NCBI GenBank assembly: GCA_022575985.1
Contig: JAKSXM010000132.1
Span: forward strand, 5,580,001-5,644,000
DNA from: Anagrus nilaparvatae
Taxonomy: Eukaryota > Arthropoda > Insecta > Hymenoptera > Mymaridae
Reading direction: 5' to 3'
DNA: 64,000 nt
A program made the position numbers and the translations under genes. Below the pieces are notes generated by a model, which made no database searches, had not been told where the DNA came from, and saw only the letters and a program-made list of their open reading frames with translations. Of this stretch, positions 48,201 through 56,344 are shown in pieces (position 1 is the stretch's first letter; every line of letters starts with the position of its first letter).

Positions 48201-50611
48201 ACCAAAAAATCCTATTTCATAACATTGAGCCCTGCATTTCTAGGCCCAGAAGGTCCTTTGGCATGAACGAAGGTTAGGCGGCATGTTTTTTCCATAAATA
48301 TTTGGTATAATTTAGCGTTCAAAAGGTATAAGTGAACTTTCCTTATTAGTCCTCGTCTAAGTGAAATCAATGAATTAAAAACTCTAAAACCGACGGAGAG
48401 TACTTAAGTATATTTTTTAGCTAAACCATCCAGACTAATTACTAATGTTAACGTCCCCAAATACACAGACCAAATGAACTGACTTAAGTAGATCAGTTGT
48501 AAAAAAGAAAACTTGTAAACAATACGCGAGTCTTGGACCCCAGGCAGCGTATTTACAATGCACTTTACATGCGAGCGAACATCGCAGGCTTATTAAAAAA
48601 TTTTTGTGCACCGGTTGGTTTACCACAGATTTTTACCATGGCTAAAAAAGAATGTCTTGAAGTAAAATTTTTATTTCTTATACATTTTCAGCGTTCTCTT
48701 TTTTATTATTATATATCGTCCCAAAAATTATTTAAAAATCAGGTCACCAAATTCTTTTAGCCAAAAAATAATTTCCACTGTACACTTTAACTCGAAACAA
48801 AGTTTTAAAAAATAAAAATTTTTTAGGCCTTTTTATCTCCATGGTTAAATTTCCTTTTTGTCATCAAGCTGTTTTTTTCTTGCAATTTTCTATATGCATC
48901 CGATGGCTTCAAAATTTCACCTGATAAAATTTGTAAAAAACTTGATTAGTAACTATTTTCACTTATATTAAGAATCTATAAAAAAAATCTTAAATTATTT
49001 GAAAAAAAAAAATTGTACAATTATTCAAAATAACTGGGCAATTTTCAAAAAAAATATATGCCTTTTATTTTCCAAATTTCATAAATCAACTAATTTTTTT
49101 CCATTGACTTAAGCTGATAGTATTCACTGACCTATATAAAAGTGATGAGAAATCTGAATAATAAAATTTAAACTATTATGAAAAAAAGTTACCTAAAAAA
49201 AAAAAAAAATTTTTTTTTCACAAAAAAAACTAAAATAATATATCAGAGAGAGTAGTAAAATTCAATTTTTTTAGATTTAGTGTTACCACATTTTCGAAGT
49301 AATAAATTTTAATATTATTTTTTTGCAAAAAAATATTGTGTCATTTTAAGTACATAAAAAAATTACGTAATATTATTTATTTTCAAAAAAAATTGGTTAA
49401 ATAAAAAACGATATAATTGTTTTTAATTAACAACTGGTCTAAAAAAAAGTTAAACGTTAAATTTCGTAATTTAAAAAAAAACTTTTGAATAATAATTTAT
49501 TTAAATAAAAAAGTGTAAAAATAATAAAAACGAGGGCAATTGAAATTGAAAATAGCTGGTTTACACCGGATTTGAAGCATCAAAAAAACCATATAATAGG
49601 ATATCAAACATTACAAATGCAAAAAAGGATTCTCTTTTCTCTCGTATAAAAAAAAGTTTATCGATAAAAAAATTTGAGTTCTCTGATCACGTGTCTTAGA
49701 AAAAGGATTTAACAAGATTCTTTTATTTTTTCCTTACTTCAATAAAAATAAAAAGTAACAAAAGAAAAAAACTCTTCTTGGTAAGTAAAAAAAAAGAAAA
49801 AAAAGGGTAAAAATCATAGAATCAATCGTAAGAGAAGACGCTACTTTTCCAGTTTACATTTAGTTTGGTACTTTCTTTTTAAACCGCCTAGCTCTTTTTT
49901 TATTCATGAGATATTCAGCGACTTATCGAAAGCTGACGAATAAATCGATTTCAAATTGCGCTGAATTTCAATGGACGTAAAATAAAAAAACGTGTGTGTG
50001 TCTTTAAAACTATATATTAAACTGTTGTTTACATTCCTTTTTTTTCGACAATTAAAATAAAATTTCTTATCAATTTTACATTATCTTTTTTAATAAAAAC
50101 GGATTACTTTAAAATAATTAAAAAGTGTCTTTTTAAAAAAAAAATTTTTTTTACGTGTGGTAATCGCGTATTTATTTAATGTAAGATTATTTTATATAGA
50201 AAATATATTTCCATTTAATATAATAATTGAAATGATGAGAAATTTTGATCACGCGCTGTATTGGTGACACACAATTCAATGAGCTTCAATTGAAGATTTT
50301 AAACGTTTTATTTATATATGTCGAGCGTATATTTTCTATTGTTATAAAGATTGTTAAAAAATTTTTAAATTACATCTCTTTATAAATAAGAAAACTTTCT
50401 ATCGGTCATTGAAGCCTTAACAGCTGTTTAAAAAAAATGAGAAAAGAGCGCTGTTTTTTTAATACCTGCCGGTATCGGGAGCACGACTTTTGAGCTCGTA
50501 GTACATCTTGTCCTGCGAACTAGTTAACATCGATAGTGCTTCTTCCAGGTCATCCTGATTGTAAACGAGATGATCGAAGCCCATGTCGATTCCCGATTCC
50601 TGCTGGTGCAT
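30228..50611 (-). CDS. Mitf: Mitf: MITF/TFE-family bHLH-zipper transcription factor, six coding exons
   Basis: Exons in transcript order: 50466-50611, 34956-35163, 34685-34897, 31289-31478, 30659-30978, 30228-30380. All junctions are GT-AG and keep frame (1,230 nt, 409 aa). Residues 37-43 are YYELKSR. Residues 61-73 ([13 protein letters not shown]) match the N-terminal segment that binds Rag GTPases and links vertebrate MITF/TFEB to mTORC1. LLENPTRYH follows in exon 3. An acidic activation-like segment is at 190-204 (FLEDILSF) and a sumoylation-type IKSE at 225-228. The basic region runs across the exon 4/5 junction (KKDNHNMIERRRRF), then the helix-loop-helix (to about 305) with [14 protein letters not shown], then a leucine zipper to about 337. 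It would bind CACGTG boxes in the nucleus and control lysosome, autophagy and V-ATPase genes. Introns are 15.3 kb, 58 bp, 3.2 kb, 310 bp and 278 bp. Confidence 0.93.
31173..31180. promoter_or_regulatory. CLEAR-like E-box in Mitf intron 4
   Basis: GTCACGTG, followed by TG, matches eight of ten positions of the CLEAR consensus (GTCACGTGAC) bound by MITF/TFE proteins. It could serve autoregulation, but a chance hit is possible. Confidence 0.3.
31479..34684 (-). other. Mitf intron 3, no other gene seen
   Basis: AT-rich with TA dinucleotide runs near 31878-31895 and 31932-31955. Around 32160-32280 is a degraded relative of the palindromic MITE at 10153 (ATCATCCAAGGCGAAACC). TTAGACTGGTCCTTATTC near 33196 looks like a repeat edge. 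No further exon recognised. Confidence 0.4.
37970..38205. mobile_element. one-arm fragment of the 19850-type foldback
   Basis: Resembles the left arm of 19850-20849: CAAATTACACCATTTGGTTA, TATTATGTTGAACAAACATG, AACCTCGCAAGT, GTGAACCGCAATT. Heavily diverged and lacks the other arm. Confidence 0.55.
38206..38560. mobile_element. inverted-repeat element, ~110 bp arms
   Basis: Left arm ~38206-38320 and right arm ~38445-38560 are inverted; both contain a form of AACCCCGCAAAACATACCCT and TTCAAAAAAATCAAAATACC. Neighbouring sequence (GAACATGAATATGA near 38568) recurs near 41888, and degraded forms of the arms recur near 42130-42210. Confidence 0.55.
39070..40336. mobile_element. 1.27 kb foldback with tandem-repeat arms
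   Basis: Ends TAACTCCCTGAAATTTCT and AGAAATTTCAGGGAGTTA are inverted. Each arm has a terminal part (GGACCGTA, GATATCCTGGAGG) and then about four copies of a ~125 bp unit (CAATATGGCGGACCAAAAAAC, TACATTGCCAGGGGGTTTTC, TTTGCCCCAGCATATTTTCC). The arms meet near 39665. Open frames across the units are repeat by-products. It lies inside Mitf intron 1. Confidence 0.75.
42741..42970. mobile_element. ~230 bp inverted-repeat element
   Basis: AAGGGCGATTTCATGGAACG at the left and CGCTTCATGAAATCGCCCCTT at the right are inverted, and further matches reach GGGGCACTA/TAGTGTCCC. A degraded relative lies at about 42290-42350 (GCGCTTTCATGAAGTAGATT). Confidence 0.6.
47154..47302. mobile_element. ~150 bp MITE
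   Basis: AATAGTATATTAAGTATCAAGG and its inverse CCTTGATACTTAATATGCTATT bound a short centre. No clear target duplication. Confidence 0.55.
47468..48345. mobile_element. older complete copy of the 19850-type foldback
   Basis: Both arms match the 19850-20849 element at lower identity (left: CACCAAATTACACCAAATAG; right: AACCAGAAGAGTTTTGGTTA, AAATCCTATTTCATAACATT). Ends are eroded. Confidence 0.6.
49687..49693. promoter_or_regulatory. E-box TCACGTG near the Mitf/cathepsin promoter
   Basis: TCACGTG, the MITF/TFE core (M-box type), in Mitf intron 1, about 770 bp inside exon 1 and 1.3 kb from the cathepsin start. Function is inferred. Confidence 0.3.
50466..50611 (-). CDS. Mitf: Mitf first coding exon
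   Basis: ATG at 50609-50611 (read on the minus strand), 48 codons plus two bases, donor AG|GTATTA. It encodes ESGIDMGF (5-12) and YYELKSR (37-43), the hallmark N-terminus of MITF/TFE proteins. It is GC-richer than anything nearby and easily missed because the next exon is 15.3 kb away. The phase fits exon 2 exactly (AG+T = Ser49). The two are parts of one gene, listed here separately only for visibility. Confidence 0.88.
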
Positions 50612-50993
50612 CTTTTCTCACACTTAATGCCGCGCCGCTTTCGCTTTTATTATTTTTACTACAATATCAACAAAGAGAAACAAGACATCGGGTCTCACTT
50701 AAAGACTGACTCGCGATTGCATGTACCTTTTTATTTTTTTTTCTTTTTTGCTCATATTTGAAAAACCGGTAGAGGACGCCACTGTCTTGACAATGCCGCA
50801 CTTTTTTCGCTCTCCGTAATGAGATAAGAGAATCGTTACCGCAACGTCATCAATCTGAAGAATTTGCAATGATTGTTTATAAAATTTAATATAAACAAGA
50901 AATTATGTTTTTTTCATGCTCAGCAAAAATTTTATTATGATCGTCCAAAATTTTAAATTTTAATTTTAGTATTTAAAATTGGTACGATGAAAA
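50612..50993. promoter_or_regulatory. shared head-to-head promoter region, Mitf (-) and cathepsin (+)
   Basis: Only 382 bp separate the two start codons, so both 5' UTRs and core promoters must fit here unless upstream non-coding exons exist. The Mitf-proximal half is GC-richer (GCCGCGCCGCTTTCGC, ACCGGTAGAGGACGCC). The cathepsin-proximal half is AT-rich with TATAAAAT at 50878-50885. No CACGTG box lies inside the interval. Confidence 0.6.
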
Positions 50994-52724
50994 ATGACCA
51001 ATTTTAAAAAAATTTTTATTTTCTTATTGTGCCCTATATCTCAAGTCATAAGCGAATTGTCATGTGAAACTTCTAAAATGTTAGATGATTACTGGCATTT
51101 GTACAAGGTAAAAATTTTTAAATTTTGACCCCAAAAAAAAGTTAATTTTATATAATTTTTATTTAAAAAAACATACATAGAACAAATTCAAAAAAACTTA
51201 TATTGGAAAATTGGAACAAGCACGCAGAATAGCATGGGAGGATAACATAATAAAAATTTACGAACATAATTTACTAGCTGAAGCAGGACATTTTAATTTC
51301 ACACTCAGAGACAATCCAATGGCTGATTTGCCAACTAACGAATATATTCGTCAAATGGTAATCTTAAGTGACTCAACATTTTTTTTCTTTCAAATTTTAA
51401 AATCTAATTAAACTTAATCTATAAATATAAAACCTTAATTAAATTTATTTTTTTTTCCTTGTAATTTAAATAATCTTTAGTTTGACGCCATCAAAAACTC
51501 GTGATAAGATATAAATCGTCCAAAAATTTATCTAAAATAATTCAAAAAAATTTTGATAATTTTTTTTATTTACCTTGAATTTTATTAATATCAAATTTAT
51601 TATTTGGTAATCATTTTTTTAAAAGATAAATATTTCTTGTATATAAACACTTTTTCTGATTTGTTTTTTACATTAAAATGCTTGTTTACAAAAGCAATTT
51701 CGACATTCAAAGGACTGATGTTGAAATTGCAAAAAAAAATTTCGTTGCATTCAATCAAACGAAAAAGAGAATTTCGTTTAAACTTAAAAAGAATTCGATC
51801 ATTTCGTAAAAATAAGTTTTTAAAGAAATAAATAAAATTAAAAATTTTTGGATGGCAGGTTCGGTTGATACCGAGTAAATTTACAAAACAGGATGAAGAA
51901 ATGGTATCAGCGGTACTCCACGATCCTAAAACTTTACCAAAGTGTATTGACTGGCGAAAAAAGGGTTTCGATACAAAACCAGAAAACCAAAAAAATTGTG
52001 GCAGTTGTTACGCTTATTCGATAGCTGGTAGTATTTCTGGTCAAATATTCAAACAAACAGGGAAACTGGTTAGTTTAAGTGGTCAGCAAATTGTTGATTG
52101 TAGTACAGTAGCTGGAAATCTCGGTTGTTCAGGAGGATCTTTAAGAAATACTTTAAAATATTTAGATCAATGTAAAGGTCTAATGACAGAAGCGAATTAT
52201 CCATACGTTTCCGAGGTAAGCTACGTGATTTTGGGTGCGTAGAAATCTTAAAAATAAAAACAAATAAATTTTAATTTAAGCAAGGAACGTGCAAATACCA
52301 AAGGCGACTTAGTGTCGTCAATATCACGTCTTGGGCCATACTCCCTGCACGTGATGAGAGAGCAATGGAGGCCGCGCTTGCTACAATTGGACCAATCGCT
52401 GTCTCCATAAATGCAAGTCCTAAAACGTTTCAACTGTATCAGTAAGTTATATATATAAAATCATAAATATTTTCGTATAAATTGTTTTAAATTAATATTG
52501 ATTTTTAATTTAATCAAAAAATTTACAGTAAAGGCATTTACGATGACACTAGCTGCAGTTCTGATACTGTCAACCATGCAATGTTGTTAATTGGTTATAC
52601 ACAAAATGAATGGATATTGAAAAATTGGTGGGGCTCCGAATGGGGTGAAAATGGTTACATGCGTTTAAAAAAAGGTAAAAATCGTTGTGGAGTCGCTAAT
52701 TACGCTGGTTATGCCAAAGTTTAA
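50994..52724 (+). CDS. cathepsin L-like cysteine protease (papain family C1A)
   Basis: Five exons: 50994-51107, 51181-51357, 51859-52215, 52281-52441, 52529-52724; 334 aa, the usual length of a preprocathepsin L. Residues 1-22 form a signal peptide. The I29 propeptide has an ERWNIN-type motif (residues about 50-68, EQARRIAWEDN...). The mature enzyme starts near 123 (LPKCIDWR). Oxyanion Gln141, catalytic Cys147 in NCGSCYAYS, His286 in VNHAM and Asn302 in LKNWWGSEWG complete the active site. Departures from the family are Tyr for Trp after the catalytic Cys and Trp for Ser in KNSWG. There is no occluding loop, so it is not cathepsin B. It would act in lysosomes or be secreted in gut. It is divergent from Mitf. 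Intron 2 (501 bp) contains an open frame that is not coding. Confidence 0.9.
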
Positions 52725-52762
52725 TCTTACAAGATTTGTTTATATATTTACTGTAATCGATG

Positions 52763-52784
52763 AATAAATTTATGTGTAAATAAA
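52763..52784 (+). terminator. polyadenylation signals of the cathepsin gene
   Basis: AATAAA at 52763 and again at 52779, 39 and 55 bp after the stop. Confidence 0.5.
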
Positions 52785-55700
52785 ATGATAATTTCTCTCT
52801 TTTTTGATCCACATATTTTACTTATCTCACACGGATGTAAATAATAACGTTATAAATTTATATATACACACATAACCGATAATTTAGGTCCTTCTGGACC
52901 ATTAAATATTTGGAGGAAAAATGCATATCGGAATAAATCGATTATAAGTTGAGTATCTCACGTTCTTTTATGCTCTAAGGATTTTTCCTTTTTTTATTGT
53001 AAAAGATTTATTATGTCTCATGTCTTGGAAAAGAAAATAGCGCGAATATTCTTATATATATAGAAAAAAAACGGATAAGGCTGAAAAGCTAAGGCTTGAT
53101 ATCGGAAAGATATAATCCTTTTGGGAATACGGGCTTTGACTTCTTTTTTTAAATGCTTTCATTGCAACTAAGATTTTTTTTTTTTCTTAGAGAAAAATGA
53201 TAAACTTTGTTTTTCTTAGTTACAGTATTTATTTTATTAGTATGTATTTTTTAAATATTTTTTATTGCTCAGCCGAAAAAATTGCTTACGCAATTAAATA
53301 TATGTATTACATAATGTTTATTTCATTTTATCTTTATTTGTACATATTTTAATGAAAAAAAAAAAACTAACGAATTTTTTTTATCAAAGAAATTGCTTAT
53401 ATTTATAAAAATATTTAATCTTTGTTTTAATTTGAAAAAAAAATTATGTCATAATTTGTATATGATCGTTAATTTATTTTATTTTATAAAAAAAAATTTT
53501 TTAATAATTTTAATTTTTTTTATTTTAAATTTATGTGAATATTTTTTGAGAGACGTAATTTATTTTACTGGAGATAGTCATGGGAAAAAATTAAAGATTT
53601 CAGAATTTTTGGAGTCTAATTTTTATCAATTGTCGATTTAAATATTTTAATATATGAATTAAATTAATTTAAATTCAGCACTAAACTAGTTATTTATGTT
53701 GAACATGGGGTGAAATATAGGTTTTGACCTTGCATAAAATGTAGCTAGCGAGATTATGCAAATATGGAAGCCCTGTATTTTTTCCCGTGGCCTAAAACAC
53801 ATAATTTTTTATAAAACGCGTAAAAAATAAACGTTTGAGACGAGTAAAAAAACGAAAATTTTTGATGCATTTTTTTTTTTGTTCACTTTGTTTACAAAAA
53901 TCTTTTACATACTATTGCGGAAATTTGAAAATTCGTTTTGAGCCCAGAGAATTAAAAATTGTGTATTTAAAATTTGCGTACGATTGAAAACCTTATTTTG
54001 GGCACTACCACTCATACCCGATTTCACTGGATTCTAGTGCTTGTGCTCACTTTTTTCATAAATAACTATGTATAACTAAGTCCTGTAAGATATAATGTGT
54101 TCTAAGTCACTCTCTAATATGTTAAAATAAGGTAAATCAAACGTAGCTGCATAGCCTCAAAGAAGGCTCGAAGCTTCATATAAAAAAAAAAAAACTAAGT
54201 CCATAGTTTTAGAATTTATGTTAATATTTGGAAAAGTAAATTTGTTTTTTTTCTTTATTTTTTTTTTTTTTAACCCTTTCATACCTAACAATTTTCTTTG
54301 CGAAAATATGCCATTTCATGCATAAAAAACGCAAAAAAAATTTTTACTTCATTTTTTGCATATTACGAATAACTTTGAAAAAAAAACAAATCATACCATC
54401 GTGTGGCCAGGGAAATTTCAGACCTTCAAACAGTACTTGAAAGTTATTTTATCTTAAATAAAACCCGAGAAAATATTAAAAAATATGTTGCCACCCAATG
54501 TACGTTACATGTGGTTAATATATTATTGCAATTGGTTATTTAAGATTATCGACAAATTTTAATGTTTCAGGGAATTTAGAACATGAAGCGAATTGAGTTT
54601 GACCTCTAGCTCACTAGAATATTAAAAAAAACCAATCTTTTCTTATTTTTCTAGTTCGAGATATAATTAAAACAAAGAAATTTTAATTTCACTCCTGAGT
54701 TAAGATATTTAGGTCGAAAAAGATGCTAAATAATTTATAGGTGACAGTAAATATATTCTACGTACGTTAATTTTGTTTTGTACAAACCTTTGATTAATTT
54801 TTTTTTCTTATAAAAACAGCTTAAAGTTGCTGAGCTTTTTTACAAATTATCATTTATTTTGGACAATAAAATTTTTCCTTATTAATCTTATTTAAGTAAC
54901 TAATGGGATTTTTTCCAAATCATTTGCTAAGACAATTTATAGTCTTGAGAAATTTATATATATTTATATCTATATATATATATACTATTCTGATTCTTTA
55001 TTTTTCTAAATTTATGAACGAAAAAAATTTATACAATACAGCGTTTACATAGTATTCGGGGTCATTATTGATTCTTCTAAGATTTCGAGATAAGCTTATT
55101 GAATAAGCTTATTTTATATCGAAAAATAGCATACCCGCTTTCAAAAGTTTGGTATAAAATTTTAACTGAGAAAATTATTAGCGATAGTAAAATTTGCCCG
55201 CATTTTTCAATTACAACAGATTCAGATATAAATTTTGGCAAATCAAAATAAAATGATTTCATTTAGTGAAGGGAACACACTAGTCAAAAGAAAACTTGAC
55301 AAATTTTTAGAAAAATAAAACTTGGTTCTTTTGTGAACAACTAAATTTTTTTCAAAGAGAGAATGTTACACACGGCCTGCTAAGGACCTTTCAAGGTAGT
55401 TCAGGGTACATGTAAGTTTTTAAATGGATTTTGAAATTCGGTAATGTTCTTCCCAGCATTCAAATTTAAAATTTTACTAAAATCGCTACCCACTACATTA
55501 TTTTATAGATTCTAATGTAATAAAGAAAGTTATAGTTCATTTTTGACTAATTATCATAAAAAATATTGTACAAGACCGTTAGGCAAACATTCATTCGGGT
55601 AGATAATAATTCCGCTTGCGGCAAACTGTTTTTTTTTTTCAGTATAGTATTAGTTAGTTCCAGACGTGAACATAAAAACAAAAAAATTAGGTTTATTTGT

Positions 55701-56340
55701 ACTTTTTTATTAAAAAAAATTAGCATTTTTATGAAAGAAATAATAAATAAAATATGTGACTAAACTTTATTAAAACTTATAATGCACGTTAAAATTTTTT
55801 CATAATTCTAAGGAAAACAAGCTATTTTTTAAAAGGGGTAAATCAATTAAAAAAATGTATCTAATATGACCCCGCAAGGTTTGTTAATAATCAATTAATC
55901 ATCAATAATAAAATTTTTACTAGACTGTTTTTATTATTCATATTAATATAAATTTGAAACACATACTGCTGTAGTTGTTATATTATTATTCGAATTTGTA
56001 TTTTTATGTTTTATAAAAATAGACTCTAACTTACGTGCATAATATTGTCATCTCGCGCAATAAATGAGCATTAAAATTAATGTGCCAATTAAATCTTTAA
56101 GCAAAGTATGGGAAGCTATAACGTATATGTCCTTTGGTATATTCATGACCCATGTGCATTTTAAAAATATAATTATTAAATCAATTTTTTGAAATCATAT
56201 CATGATTAGTATATTTTTTGGATTTTTATCAATTTTTAGCCGTTTAACAGCGAGGAAAAGTTTTTAGTAACTACTTGATTAAGTGCTTGAAATTTCAAGC
56301 TACATATTTTTACAGTGTATGTCACAAGCTTTATATATAT
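52785..56340. other. gene-free AT-rich stretch
   Basis: No exon or complete element supported. Open frames at 53393 and 55566 are made of AT-rich codons (Phe, Lys, Ile, Leu, Asn) and have no motif. Confidence 0.45.
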
Positions 56341-56344
56341 AATT

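Larger units (their letters stand above)
35164..50465 (-). other. Mitf intron 1, 15.3 kb, rich in inverted-repeat elements
   Basis: Its limits follow from the phase match between the exon at 50466-50611 (ending in two bases, AG) and the exon ending at 35163 (starting with one base, T). Elements with support are listed separately. The stretches 35164-37969, 40340-42740, 42971-47153 and 48346-50465 hold AT-rich sequence with no gene I can support; 40753-40992, 46140-46397 and 48435-48760 have open frames without motifs. Confidence 0.6.

Noticed and set aside
48435..48760. Overlapping open frames with a GC-richer core
   Set aside because: Looked exon-like (acceptor- and donor-like words nearby), but no protein family and no phase partner were found, and Mitf is complete without it.
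51604..51831. 75-codon open frame in cathepsin intron 2
   Set aside because: The propeptide continues directly from 51357 to 51859 with correct phase and family sequence; an extra 75 residues of Lys/Phe-rich sequence would break the I29 domain.
53393..53641. 82-codon plus-strand open frame
   Set aside because: Almost only Phe, Leu, Ile, Asn, Lys and Tyr codons, as expected from AT-rich non-coding DNA.
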